From Aeriscardovia sp. (GTDB taxonomy: Bacteria; Actinomycetota; Actinomycetes; Actinomycetales; Bifidobacteriaceae): a stretch of DNA of 64,000 nt. A program made the translations under genes and the position numbers. Below the pieces are notes generated by a model that worked only from the letters and a program-made list of their open reading frames with translations, had not been told where the DNA came from and searched no databases. Numbering within the stretch: position 1 is the stretch's first letter; each line of letters starts with the position of its first letter. This document shows, one piece after another, positions 48,559 through 59,100 of this stretch. The stretch is from assembly GCA_017632945.1 (NCBI GenBank), contig JAGBQH010000006.1:1-64000 (forward strand), read 5' to 3'.

Positions 48559-49261
48559 CGTTCTTCATCTTAAGTGAGAATCCAAGCTCTTTTTTTGCTC
48601 TGGAAATTGAATAAGGGAATAAAAATTTCTCGCAGTTGTCATTGGAAGCAAAGGATCTGGTTATGCACTTGTCAAAATAAAGGGTGCCGGAAAGGTGGTC
48701 CGTTTCATGCTGAAAAATGCGGGCGGGCCAGCCGTGAAGCTTTTTTGTATGTTCCTCCCCCTTTTCGTCTTCCCACCTGGCTTCTATATCCAGGTACCTT
48801 CCCACCACCGCCTGAAAGCCCGGAAGAGAAAGACATCCCTCGTAAAAATATGCCTTTTTTGACGTTACAGGCTCATAGGATGGGTTTATGGCCACAAGAA
48901 AAGGAAACTCTGAAAACTCCCTCTCGTCTTTCCTTCCTTTTTCCATCCTCCCCTCTTCCCTCAGATTTTCTTCTGCGCCAATACCTTTTCTTCTAGCTCC
49001 CGCCACATGGTCTTCCATTATGGCAAAAGAAAAGGGAAGCCCCACCTGGGGGGCGGCCAGTCCCACTCCGGGCTTTGAAAGCATGCAAGATCTCATGGAG
49101 TAAATAAGCTTTTCAAAGATTTGGGGGGAAATCTGGCCTTCATACCTCGCGCATTTTTTTCTTAAAACCGGATCTCCCACTTCTACTACTGAAAGGCCTC
49201 TCCACTTGGCCCTCTTTACCGTCTTTTCAACAATTTTTGTCAGGCTTTCATCCACGGCCAT
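48548..49261 (-). CDS. def: Peptide deformylase
   Basis: 237 residues; removes formyl from nascent N-terminal Met. Motif 1 GVGLAAPQVG, motif 2 EGCLSLP (metal-binding Cys), motif 3 QHETDHLSG (HExxH-type metal site). Between motifs 1 and 2 there is a charged insert of about 35 residues (AEENLREEGRMEKGRKDERE). ATG at 49261. Divergent from the SDR gene. Confidence 0.95.
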   Translation of the reverse strand: MAVDESLTKIVEKTVKRAKWRGLSVVEVGDPVLRKKCARYEGQISPQIFEKLIYSMRSCMLSKPGVGLAAPQVGLPFSFAIMEDHVAGARRKGIGAEENLREEGRMEKGRKDEREFSEFPFLVAINPSYEPVTSKKAYFYEGCLSLPGFQAVVGRYLDIEARWEDEKGEEHTKKLHGWPARIFQHETDHLSGTLYFDKCITRSFASNDNCEKFLFPYSISRAKKELGFSLKMKNDED

Positions 49262-49391
49262 TTGCGCGCTGTCCTTTCGGCAATCTCAAAACTTATTTTA
49301 CCTTTTGCAGCTTTTAATCCCTTTGCCCGGCTTAATGAGGCCGTCATTAAAATGAGTAAATAAAGGTGTAAGGGACGGGAGAAAAATAAAA

Positions 49392-50210
49392 ATGGATTTT
49401 GAGGGAGCCGGGGCCGTGGTGACGGGAGCCGGAAGCGGAATTGGCAAGCTCATAGCTAAAAAACTGGCCTCCCAGGGGGCGAAGGTAGCGGCATGGGATA
49501 TAGACGGGCCTGCAGTCAGAGAGACCGTAAAGGAAATAAGGGATGTGGGCGGCGAAAGCGCCTACTTTGAAGTTGACTGCGGAGACTTTGAGCAGGTTTT
49601 GGAGGCTTCAAAACTTTCCATGAGGTTTTTAGGCAGGCTAAACATTTTGGTAAATGATGCCGGGGTTGTGGTCGGAAAAAACTTTGAAGAGCTAAGTGAA
49701 AAAGAAGTAGAGAGGGTGTTTAGGGTAAACGCCCTGTCCCTGTTTTGGACCAATAAAGCCTTTTTAAAGTATCTAAAAAAATCCAGACGCTCCATAAGCG
49801 TTACAGTGGCCTCGGCAGCCGGCCTTATAGGAAGCGCCCGACTTACGGCCTATAGCGCCAGTAAATTTGCGGCAGTGGGCTTTACTTCGTCTTTCAGAAA
49901 TGAGCTCAAGAAGGAAAAGTGCCAGGTAAGAACCCTGCTGGTGTGCCCCTTTTATATAAGCACGGGGATGTTTGAAGGGGTTAAAACAAAAGTTCCCTCC
50001 CTTTTGCCCATCTTAAAACCTGAAAGCGTGGCAGACAAAATAGTAGAAGCCATAAACAAGGGCAAAGAAAGGCTGATTTTGCCCCCCTTTGCAGGACTTG
50101 CCGGCTTCATTGCCAATTCCCCTGTTTTTCTTGCAGACAGAATAGAAAATATCTTTGGTATAAATTCATGCATGGATGAGTTTGTGGGAAGGAAAAAAGA
50201 AAATGATTGA
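49392..50210 (+). CDS. Short-chain dehydrogenase/reductase
   Basis: 272 residues; NAD(P)-binding Rossmann fold with TGAGSGIGKLIA, a NDAG-type segment NILVNDAGVVV, catalytic Ser in VASAAG, and YSASK with the catalytic Tyr/Lys. Late C-terminal hydrophobic helix (ILPPFAGLAGFIAN) suggests an association with membranes. Acidic start MDFEGAGAVV is normal. Followed by the aldehyde dehydrogenase with an 8-base overlap, so the two probably act on one pathway such as fatty alcohol/aldehyde oxidation; substrate unknown. Confidence 0.92.
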   Translation: MDFEGAGAVVTGAGSGIGKLIAKKLASQGAKVAAWDIDGPAVRETVKEIRDVGGESAYFEVDCGDFEQVLEASKLSMRFLGRLNILVNDAGVVVGKNFEELSEKEVERVFRVNALSLFWTNKAFLKYLKKSRRSISVTVASAAGLIGSARLTAYSASKFAAVGFTSSFRNELKKEKCQVRTLLVCPFYISTGMFEGVKTKVPSLLPILKPESVADKIVEAINKGKERLILPPFAGLAGFIANSPVFLADRIENIFGINSCMDEFVGRKKEND

Positions 50211-51624
50211 GTCTAGCCCAAGGACGATAGACGAGACTGTCAAAAAGATGAATGAGAGCTTTAGGGCCCAAGAGTGCCTCCCGCTCTCCCACAGAGCTTC
50301 CCAGCTCTGCGCCCTTAGGAGGATGCTTAGAGACAACGCTGAGGAACTTTGCTCTGCAGTCCACAAAGATCTAGGCAAACCCAGAGAAGAAACTCTTATG
50401 ATGGAAATAGGGCTTGTAATAAATGAAATCAACTACGTGCTTCCAAGGATGAGGTGCTGGGCATCCAGGCACTATCTTATTTCCCCGTGGACCACCTGGC
50501 CTGCCTGCAGCTGGACCAAGTGCGAGCCTGAAGGGGTGGCGCTGATAATTTCCCCGTGGAACTACCCCATTCTTCTTTCCCTTGAGCCCATGGTGGATGC
50601 GATCGCAGCCGGATGCCCCGTAATCTTAAAGCCCTCCGACATCTCCCCCAACACAAGCGAAAAGTTGGAAGAGCTTTTAAACGAATACATGGATGTAAAC
50701 CAGGTCCAAGTCCTTCAGGGGGGGAGGGCCGTGAACCAAAAGCTCCTCTCCCACCATTTCGGGCGCCTCTTCTTTACAGGGGGCAAAAAAGTGGGGTCGA
50801 TTTTAATGGGCCTGGCAGCCAAAACTCTAACGCCGGTCACGCTGGAACTGGGAGGCAAAAGCCCCTGCTACGTGGGATCTTCTTCTAACCTCAAGGCCGT
50901 GGCCAGAAGGATTGCATGGGGCAAATTCATAAATGCGGGCCAAACCTGCGTCGCCCCCGACTACTGCCTGACCAGTAAAGAGCTTGCAGAACCTTTGGCA
51001 GAGGAAATAGGAAAGGCCCTGGAAAGGTTCTTCGGGCCCGACCCCAGGGAGAGCGAAAGCTATGGCAGGATTATAAGCGACCGGCAGTTCGATAGGCTGA
51101 TTTCCCTCCTTCCCAGTTCCGATCCTTTGGCAGGCAATCTGGCCTTTGGAGGCTCTTTTGACAAAGATGACCGTTATATCGCACCCACCGTGCTCGTAGA
51201 CTGCGATCCGCGCTGCAAAGCGATGCAAGAGGAGATCTTTGGCCCAATCTTGCCGATAGTGTGCGTAAAAGACGCAGTAGATGCCATAGATTTTATAAAT
51301 GACAGGCCCGATCCCTTGGCCCTCTACGTCTTTGATAAAAATCCGAAAATACAGAGGATGTTTGAAAAAAGAACGCAGAGCGGCTCTTTGGAGTTGAATG
51401 TCACTTTGGCCCAGCTTTCTTCAAGCCGACTGCCCTTTGGAGGCATCGGAGAGAGCGGTATGGGCCACTACCACGGCAAGGCCGGATTTTTGGAATTTAG
51501 CCACACAAAGAGCGTTATGGAAAAACCCCTCTGGCCGGAGACCTTGAGGTTTGTCATGCCCCCCTACGACAAGCTCAAAGACGCCCTTGTGTCTTTAGTG
51601 AGTAGCACCCCTTTTAAGAGGTAA
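50203..51624 (+). CDS. NAD(P)-dependent aldehyde dehydrogenase (class 3-like)
   Basis: About 473 residues; oxidises aldehydes to acids. Signatures: PWNYPILLSLEPMVDAIAAG, KPSDISP, FTGGKKVGSIL, LELGGKSP with the general base Glu, and catalytic Cys in NAGQTCVAPDY. Shorter than classical ALDHs and with C-terminal FVMPPYDKLKDAL, as in fatty aldehyde/coniferyl aldehyde types. ATG at 50203 was preferred to 50176 because it overlaps the SDR stop with a purine-rich ribosome site. Confidence 0.93.
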   Translation: MIESSPRTIDETVKKMNESFRAQECLPLSHRASQLCALRRMLRDNAEELCSAVHKDLGKPREETLMMEIGLVINEINYVLPRMRCWASRHYLISPWTTWPACSWTKCEPEGVALIISPWNYPILLSLEPMVDAIAAGCPVILKPSDISPNTSEKLEELLNEYMDVNQVQVLQGGRAVNQKLLSHHFGRLFFTGGKKVGSILMGLAAKTLTPVTLELGGKSPCYVGSSSNLKAVARRIAWGKFINAGQTCVAPDYCLTSKELAEPLAEEIGKALERFFGPDPRESESYGRIISDRQFDRLISLLPSSDPLAGNLAFGGSFDKDDRYIAPTVLVDCDPRCKAMQEEIFGPILPIVCVKDAVDAIDFINDRPDPLALYVFDKNPKIQRMFEKRTQSGSLELNVTLAQLSSSRLPFGGIGESGMGHYHGKAGFLEFSHTKSVMEKPLWPETLRFVMPPYDKLKDALVSLVSSTPFKR

Positions 51625-51636
51625 AAGGCAAAAAAA

Positions 51637-51664
51637 GAAGGGGGCCAGGCCCCCTTTGCTTTTA
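51637..51664. terminator. Bidirectional intrinsic terminator
   Basis: 8-bp stem AAGGGGGC/GCCCCCTT with a 3-base loop (CAG). On the minus strand it is followed by CTTTTTTT (ending pepN), on the plus strand by TGCTTTT (ending the aldehyde dehydrogenase). It sits between the two convergent genes. Confidence 0.85.
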
Positions 51665-51674
51665 TAAAGGCGTT

Positions 51675-54284
51675 TTACTTTAGAGAGTTATTGTACTTTT
51701 CTACCGCCATACGCCTCTTGGACTTGGCGAGGTTGTCTTCAATGATTCCCTTGAGAGCCTTGGGGGCATCGGGATTGTCAGTTAGCCACTTTTCGCCTGC
51801 GGCCACTACCTGGGCGCTGGGGGCGTTGTAAGGATAGAGGCTGTAGTAACTGACGCAGGAACCCAGGAGGGTTTCTGCCATGTGGAAGGTCCTCTTGCTC
51901 CAGATGGAGTTGATGTTTTCAAAGTAGAGGTCCACATAAGGCTCGTAGAGGGCAGGATCCTCATTTCCTGCAAATCCCGTCACTACGCATCCTAACTGGG
52001 AGTTGGTAAGGCTGAGGTTGTTTATAGCCTGATCCCAAGCCCAAGCTTTGGCTTCCTTGGTGGGCTGGATGGCCCTGGCCTTGTAGGCGAACTCCTTGTT
52101 TTGAATGGATTCGTCCATGGAGAGCTGCTCGTTTATTTCATTTTGATCTACCGCTCCCACGTGAGCCAGGGCTATCACGATGCTCCAGCGCATGTTGTTG
52201 TCTACTTCAAAGCCAGGAAGGGTGATAGATCCGCTCAAAAGCCCTCTGGCATTGCTCTCAAAGGCAGGGTCGGTGCCAAGGGAGAGGTAGGCGTCTACTA
52301 GCTGGAACTGGCGATCGCTTCCGGGCTCTGCGCTGGAGGCCATCTTCCAGAACCTCTTGTCGGCATCTTCCAGCATCTTGGCCCTCTTATCGGAAGGAAC
52401 GTATTCCTGAACGGCTATAAGAAGGTTCTTTAGCATGGTCCTAAAGACGGTGGACTGGGTTTCGGTTTCAAGCTGGGAGAAGATGACTTCCACAAACTTT
52501 TCTGCCGGATACTCTCCGTCGCGGGTCATGTCCCAAAGGGCAAGGCAGGTTATGGCCCTGGCCAAGGGATCTTCAAAGTCGGCTATGTGCTCCTCAAGGA
52601 AGGCAAGAGACTTGGGGTCGAAGCGGAGCTTGGCGTAAGTGAGATCCTCGTCGTTTATAAGTATGAAGTCGGGCCTCTTTTGGCCTTCTATCTCAAAGAT
52701 CTCAGTCTCGGCTTCCGGCTTTACCTCGGCATCGAACATGCACTCGCGCTTTACGGTGTTCATGTCGAGGTTGTAGAAGCCCACTTCGATCCTGTGGGGC
52801 CTGAGAACCCCGTTGCCCTCAGAGGGCTTTTGGGCAATCTTGAAGCTGGTGATGATGCCATCCTCATTGGTTTCCATCTTGGTGGTGAGGGTGTTGATTC
52901 CGCTGGTCTCCAGCCAGAGCTTAGCCCAAGAATCCAAATCCCTTCCGCTGGAAGCGTTGAGCTCGGAAAGAAGATCGCTCAGGGTGGCGTTGGAATAAGC
53001 GTGGGCAAGAAGGTAGGCATTGATGGCCCTGAAGAAGTTTTCCCTTCCTACATATGCCACCAGCTGCTTTAGCACGGCAGCTCCCTTTGCATAGGTTATG
53101 CCGTCGAAATTGACCTCGGTGTCGGAAATGTCGTTTATGTCAGCCACGATGGGGTGAGTGGTGGGGAGCTGATCTTGCTCCTGGCCCCAGTTCTTTTCTC
53201 CACACGCGAAGGTTGCCCATTCGTCTTTCCACTCCGTAGCCTCCGCTGCGCAGAGGGTGGACATGAACTCGGCGAAAGACTCGTTAAGCCACAGGTCGTT
53301 CCACCACTTCATGGTGACAAGGTCTCCGAACCACATGTGAGCCAGCTCGTGGAGGATGCTGGTGATTCTTCTGTCTTCCAGAGCCTGGGAAACTTTGGAC
53401 TGGAACACGTAGGAGTCCCTTATGGTGACGTTGGCTATGTTCTCCATGGCCCCTGCGTTGTACTCGGGAACGAAGATCTGATCGTACTTGCTGTAGGGAT
53501 AAGACACTCCCCAGCACTGAGAGTAGAAGTGGAAGCCTTTTTCAGTTTCGTCAAAGATGTAGGAGGCGTCTTTGTCCAGGCTCTCCTTTATAGACTGCCT
53601 GCAGTAAAGGCCGAGGTCCAAGTGCTTTCCGTCGATCAGGCGCGTGACCTTCCAGCTGGCATAGGGGCCGGCGATGAGGGAGGTAAGGTATGTAGACATC
53701 ACAGGCGTGGTCTCAAATGTCCACCTGTCTATACTCTCCACTCCTTCAGAGCTCGTGCCCTTTTCAGTGTTTCTGTCCAAAGTGACCCTGTTGGCAGGCT
53801 TAGTGGTGGAAAGCACGGTCCATGAAGTGGGGGCGTCTACTACGAAGTTAAAAGTTGCCTTGATGTCAGGCTGGTCAAAGCAGGCATACACCCTCCTGCA
53901 GTCCATCACTTCAAATTGGGAGTAAAGGTAAACCTTGGAATCTGTAGGATCTACAGAGCGGTGAAGGCCTTCGCCCGTGTGGGAGTAGGGGCAGAAAGCT
54001 TTCACGGTTACAACATTGTGATCGGAAAGGCCGGTCAGGTTAATCCTGCCTTCTTCTACGGCGCTCTCGACGTCTATGGCCTCTCCGTTCAACTCTATCG
54101 AAGTGACTTTCTTAGATATCAAATCCAAAAAGGTGGAAGGCTTGGTCGCATCAAACTTTATGGTGGACTGAGAGAAGAAGAATTCCTCCCCGCGGGTGAT
54201 GTCGACATAAACGTCGTAAGAGACGTTCTTTATCGCCTCAGACCTTGCCGCCGCTTCTACCCTTGTCAAAGTCATTCCTGGCAT
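51675..54284 (-). CDS. pepN: Aminopeptidase N (M1 family)
   Basis: 869 residues. GAMEN exopeptidase motif at 278-282, zinc motif HELAH (H312, E313, H316) and E335 in NESFAEF as third ligand. N-terminal beta domain, then thermolysin-like catalytic domain, and a C-terminal helical domain (ERAP1-C-like). No signal peptide, so cytosolic. Releases N-terminal amino acids from peptides. AAGGAG before ATG. Followed by the terminator at 51637; higher GC codon use than several neighbours, consistent with strong expression. Confidence 0.96.
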   Translation of the reverse strand: MPGMTLTRVEAAARSEAIKNVSYDVYVDITRGEEFFFSQSTIKFDATKPSTFLDLISKKVTSIELNGEAIDVESAVEEGRINLTGLSDHNVVTVKAFCPYSHTGEGLHRSVDPTDSKVYLYSQFEVMDCRRVYACFDQPDIKATFNFVVDAPTSWTVLSTTKPANRVTLDRNTEKGTSSEGVESIDRWTFETTPVMSTYLTSLIAGPYASWKVTRLIDGKHLDLGLYCRQSIKESLDKDASYIFDETEKGFHFYSQCWGVSYPYSKYDQIFVPEYNAGAMENIANVTIRDSYVFQSKVSQALEDRRITSILHELAHMWFGDLVTMKWWNDLWLNESFAEFMSTLCAAEATEWKDEWATFACGEKNWGQEQDQLPTTHPIVADINDISDTEVNFDGITYAKGAAVLKQLVAYVGRENFFRAINAYLLAHAYSNATLSDLLSELNASSGRDLDSWAKLWLETSGINTLTTKMETNEDGIITSFKIAQKPSEGNGVLRPHRIEVGFYNLDMNTVKRECMFDAEVKPEAETEIFEIEGQKRPDFILINDEDLTYAKLRFDPKSLAFLEEHIADFEDPLARAITCLALWDMTRDGEYPAEKFVEVIFSQLETETQSTVFRTMLKNLLIAVQEYVPSDKRAKMLEDADKRFWKMASSAEPGSDRQFQLVDAYLSLGTDPAFESNARGLLSGSITLPGFEVDNNMRWSIVIALAHVGAVDQNEINEQLSMDESIQNKEFAYKARAIQPTKEAKAWAWDQAINNLSLTNSQLGCVVTGFAGNEDPALYEPYVDLYFENINSIWSKRTFHMAETLLGSCVSYYSLYPYNAPSAQVVAAGEKWLTDNPDAPKALKGIIEDNLAKSKRRMAVEKYNNSLK

Positions 54285-54308
54285 TTCACTCCTTTTATCA
54301 AAAACGAG

Positions 54309-56120
54309 TTATCTTACTGAACCGACCGAACTTACGGCTGGAATGATTATGGGCTTTCGCTGGGTGTTTCTGCCCAGGTATGCGCTTAGACTGCGCTTCA
54401 GCTCTTGCTCTAGCTTCTTTGTGCTCTTTTCTCCTCCCTGCATTTCCGCTCCCACTGCGTCCGCAGCTATCTGTTGGATCCTCTTCAGATCCACCTCGCG
54501 CTGGAGCAGGGGACTGGCGGAAACGCTGACTTCTCCTACAACTTTACACTTCTTTAGGTCAACCGGTACAAACGCGGAAACGTATCCGTCCGTGCTTAGC
54601 TGCCTTCTTTTCTCCAGCTCTTCTTCCGACACTTCTCCCACGCTAGATCCGTCCACGTAAACGTATTGGCAGGGCACCGATCCCACTATGGAGGCTTTGG
54701 ACTTATAAAGATCCACCACATCCCCGTTCCTGGCCAAAATCACGTTTTTGGGATCTACTCCCGTCTTGATTGCCAAGAGGCCGTTTGCCAGCTGGTGGCG
54801 CGCTTCGCCGTGGATGGGCATGGCATTTTTCGGCTGAATGATGTTGTACATATACAGGAGCTCTCCTGCATCCGCATGCCCCGAAACGTGGATGGATGCG
54901 TTATCCCTGTTTACTACGCGCGCTCCAAGGTTTACGAGCTTGTTTATAATGCCGTAAACCTCTTTCTCGTTGCCCGGGATAAGGGAGCTGGCCAAAATTA
55001 CGGTGTCGTTGTCCCCTACTTCTATATCCCTGTGCTCCCCGTTTGCGATCCTGCCCAGGGCTGCCAGGGGCTCTCCCTGGGAGCCCGTGCAGATGTAGAC
55101 GAGTTGGTTGTCTTTGTATTTGCCCACGTCCTTAATGTCTACGACGGCATCTTTCGGAAGTTTTAAGTACCCCAGGTCGGATGCGATCTGCATGTTTCTT
55201 ACCATGCTTCTCCCCACAAACACTACGTGCCTGTGGTACTTGCAGGCAATGTCTACCACCTGCTGGACCCTATGAACGTGGCTAGAAAAGCTCGCCACCA
55301 CAATCTTTCCCTTGGCCTCGGAAAAGGCCAGATCCAGCGCGGGGGCCACTGAAATCTCAGGCTTTACAAAGCCCGGAACTTCTGCGTTGGTGGAATCCAT
55401 CATAAGAAGGTCCACCCCCTCTTCCCCTTCCCTTGCAAATTCGCGAAGGTTTGTAAGCCTCTTATCGAGAGGAAGCGGATCTATCTTCATGTCTCCGGTA
55501 TCTATGATCTTTCCGGCGGGGGTGCTAACCACTACTGCCAGAGCGTCTGGTATGGAGTGGGTCACGGATATGAAGCGCAGGTCGAAAACTCCTGCCTTAA
55601 CTTCCTGGCCGTCTTTTACTTCTATGCATTTGGGCTTCAGTTTAAATTCTTCGCACTTTGCCTCCACCAGGGCCAAGGTGAGCTTGGATCCTATTAGGGG
55701 GATGTCGGGCCTTTCTCTCAAAAGGTAGGGCACAGCTCCTATGTGGTCTTCATGGCCGTGGGTGAGGACCAGGGCCTGCACTTTGTCCAGGCGGGGGCGG
55801 ATATAGTCAAAATCAGGGAGAATGAGATCTACTCCAGGCTGTTTTTCGGTGGGGAAAAGTACGCCGCAGTCTATGAGCAGGAGCTGGCCGTTGTACTCTA
55901 TCGTATTCATATTTCGGCCGATTTCTCCGAGGCCTCCCAGGGCCACCACCCTCATAGATCCGCGCTTGTAAGAGGGAGGCGCTATCAACTCTTCATCCGG
56001 CTTTTTCTTTAGAAAATCCGACTTTTTCCTCGTTATAGGTTTTCTTCGAGTCCTGCTTCTTTCAACAGGTGCAGGGCTGCTGCTAGGTTTTTTTATCACA
56101 TTGCCTTCTTTCGGGGTCAC
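54309..56120 (-). CDS. rnj: Ribonuclease J
   Basis: 603 residues; metallo-beta-lactamase-fold exo/endoribonuclease for mRNA and rRNA maturation. GLGEIGRNMNTIEY at about residue 60, zinc motif LTHGHEDHIGAVPYLL, HVSGHADAGELLYMYN and the beta-CASP and C-terminal domains. About 55 basic residues (KPSSSPAPVERSRTRRKP) precede the fold. GTG start overlaps the adnB stop by 4 bases (GTGA). Same transcript as adnA-adnB and pepN. Confidence 0.95.
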   Translation of the reverse strand: MTPKEGNVIKKPSSSPAPVERSRTRRKPITRKKSDFLKKKPDEELIAPPSYKRGSMRVVALGGLGEIGRNMNTIEYNGQLLLIDCGVLFPTEKQPGVDLILPDFDYIRPRLDKVQALVLTHGHEDHIGAVPYLLRERPDIPLIGSKLTLALVEAKCEEFKLKPKCIEVKDGQEVKAGVFDLRFISVTHSIPDALAVVVSTPAGKIIDTGDMKIDPLPLDKRLTNLREFAREGEEGVDLLMMDSTNAEVPGFVKPEISVAPALDLAFSEAKGKIVVASFSSHVHRVQQVVDIACKYHRHVVFVGRSMVRNMQIASDLGYLKLPKDAVVDIKDVGKYKDNQLVYICTGSQGEPLAALGRIANGEHRDIEVGDNDTVILASSLIPGNEKEVYGIINKLVNLGARVVNRDNASIHVSGHADAGELLYMYNIIQPKNAMPIHGEARHQLANGLLAIKTGVDPKNVILARNGDVVDLYKSKASIVGSVPCQYVYVDGSSVGEVSEEELEKRRQLSTDGYVSAFVPVDLKKCKVVGEVSVSASPLLQREVDLKRIQQIAADAVGAEMQGGEKSTKKLEQELKRSLSAYLGRNTQRKPIIIPAVSSVGSVR

Positions 56121-59100
56121 TCATAGGATTCCTCAGGATTTTCATCCTCAAAAACTTTGAGCTCCCCCCTGTCAGCTTTTAGAATTTCATCTACAATTTC
56201 TTCCTCGCTTTTGTCTTCAGCGTCAATTTGCTTTCCCCCATCGCTAACGTAGTAAAGGCAGGCATGTATAGAGCTGAGGTCCTTATGTAAGACTCTAGAC
56301 AGCGCGAGGCGATAAACATCCAGTTGGAAAAGCTTTTTGCATTTTTCTTTCTTGCTCGTCGGGGCTTGGCCGGTTTTCCAATCGACTACAGTCAAATCCC
56401 CATCTTTGCAGTTTCCATCAAGATCGCCTTCAAAAACGGCGTCCAGTTTGGTGGTTACAACTATCTTTGACAAGTCTCCCCTATCCAGGGATATGCAGTA
56501 TGGGACTTCGGTTCCCATGCATGTCCTTTTAGACCAATCCGAGCATTTAAAAGTGCGCTTCCAGCAGGAAATCTTATTTTCGTATTTCTCATCAATTCTA
56601 ACTTTTTCAGCTTCAGATGGATCCAAATAGGCGGCAATCCACGCATGAAACTGGGTTCCGGCTTCTGCGGCTGGGCTAGGATGGGAGGGCATGGGTCTTA
56701 TAAAGTCTTTTAAATCACCGTTAATGCTCAATTTTTGAAGGGCTGTAGTGGAGACTAGATTTAAATGCTCCACTAACTTTTGGCGATGCTCTTTTCGAGT
56801 TTTTTCATATTCCAAAAGATTTCTGGCTTTTCTGTATAACTCTCCCCCCTCGCCCTCTTTGGGCGCATCTTCTACTTTTTGGGCCCCCTTCTGAAGGTTT
56901 TGCCTAAGCCCTTCTTCAATCTGCACAGGCCAGTTTTTTGCAACTTCCTCCTCTTTGTCTTCGCCATTTTGATTTGCCTCTTCAACTAGGGCCTTTAAGT
57001 CTCCATCATTGGAAAATACGGCAAAATTGTCGTGCTTTTTTACTTCTTCTAGAATCCGCCCTTCAAACTCACCATCAGATCCCAAAATAAATTTAACGGC
57101 ATCGCCCCAAAACAGGCCCCCATGTCTGCTAACATTGGCAATTCCACTGTTTTTAGAAAAAAGATTCTGGGGGCACCTGGAAATAAGGAGGAGATCGCCT
57201 TTAGGGCGGGTCAAAGCCACATAAGCTACATGCGCTTCTTCCTGCATATTCTTATTAATTTCCTCCCTATACAAATCCTCTAGGCATTCTAAAAGGGCGT
57301 CAGAAGACAACTGAGAAGGGTTATTGAAGGATTGGCACGCTTTCGCATAGTTTTTATCGAAATCATCTAGATCCGTTCTAAGATTGGCCGGCGCTGCATC
57401 GGGTGAATCTATCCACAAGCTTTCTTTGCCAACCTTAGGAATTGTCCCCTCCCCGAATTTATCCGAAGAAAAATCTTTATCTTCATTTTGTTTTCCAAGC
57501 TCGTTTTGCATTCCGACTATTATCACAGTATCCCATTCCAAGCCTTTTGCCTGGTGGATAGTCATCAGCTCTACAGGAGGCTGCGCTTCCTTAGATCGGC
57601 TCTCTTCGCTGTCTTTAGGACGGAAATCTTTTTGGTAATTTTCAATCCAACCCAAAAATCCCTGTACTGTGGGGCTCTGGTCGGATTCAAGATCGGCTTT
57701 ATAGGATCTTACAGCTTCTAATGCATCTTCCAAGGTCAGTTTTTCATAGGGAAGAGATCCCAAAAGCTCGTTTGCGATCGCAACATCTGCATTTAAATCC
57801 AAAGCTTTCCATGCTTCGGTTACGGCCGATTCTAGACCTGAAAAAGAAGCAGATTCAACGGATTTTACATTCCTTACGAATCTAGTTAAAATTTCGATTC
57901 CGCTTTTGCGATCGGCTCCGGCATCCTCTGAAGGCAGCGGCTCTATAATTTGCATTTCATCTAGCGATCTTAGATAAATAGGGAGAGTGAGCACCGGATC
58001 CGGATGCTCCTTATCCTTGTCGGGATTCATATCTTTGTTCTTGCTGCTAACTTTTCCAGCCACTTTGTACATATCCTGGAGGGACAGGGAGTAGCGAGGA
58101 GAGAGAAGGAGATCTTCGACCTGTCGGGAAGCAAAAGGATCTGTGGCCGCTGCCAGTATTTCTTTAAAGTCCCTTGCTATGGGATTTTTGTTATCAAATT
58201 CTGATTTTCCAGTGAGGATGCAGGGTATTTTATTCTCGTCAAGAATTTTCTGATAATCGAGTAGATCCTGATTATCTCGTCCCAAGATGGCGATTGTTCC
58301 GTAGGGATTTTCTTCCCGCTTTTGTATTATAAATTTCAAAGCGGCCTTAGGGCCTAGTTCCTCATTTTGCCCCTCCTTGTTCTTATAAATCAGGGCGCAC
58401 ACTTTTCCACCTTCTTCTCTAGAACGGAGGGAAAGTCTGTCCTTTTCGGGGAGGCGTTCAGTGATGTGGTTGGCGAGATCTACTATGTTCTTCTTATTTC
58501 TAAAAGTCTCAGGCAAATTTAGTTGCTTTACATCTTTAAAGGCGCTCTTAAAGTAGTCAAAAGCTCCTGGAGTGGTACCTCGAAAACCGTATATGGCCTG
58601 TTGCGGATCGCCTACGGCAGTGACCGCTGGGCCATTTTCAAATAGAAGCTTTATTAAAATTCCCTGGGTGTGGTTAGTGTCCTGATATTCGTCTAAAAAG
58701 ACATATCTGAATCTTTTGCGGTATTCTTCTGCAATGCTTGGGTAATCATGAATTAGTTTTAGGGCGTAAAGAGTAAAGTCTCCATACTCTGCCAGATTAT
58801 TTTCTTCCCTAAGTTGGTAGTACTTAAGGGAAAGATCTACAACAAGTTCTCTTAGCTTCGCATTACACAGGAGTTGGTTTATCCTCTTTTTCTCATCATC
58901 CGACGAGGCATGTGCATTCAAATATTGCAAAGAATCATGCCAGTCTTTAGACCACTTTTCCACTTCTTTGGCGGCAGATTTAAAGTCGAGATGATTTTCA
59001 TCTACAAGGAAATTTAGGGTTTGGGCAGTGAATTTTTTCACAGCGTCCTGAAGATCTTTAGAGCTATAAGAGAGAGAGAAGTTTGAATCGATACTCTCAA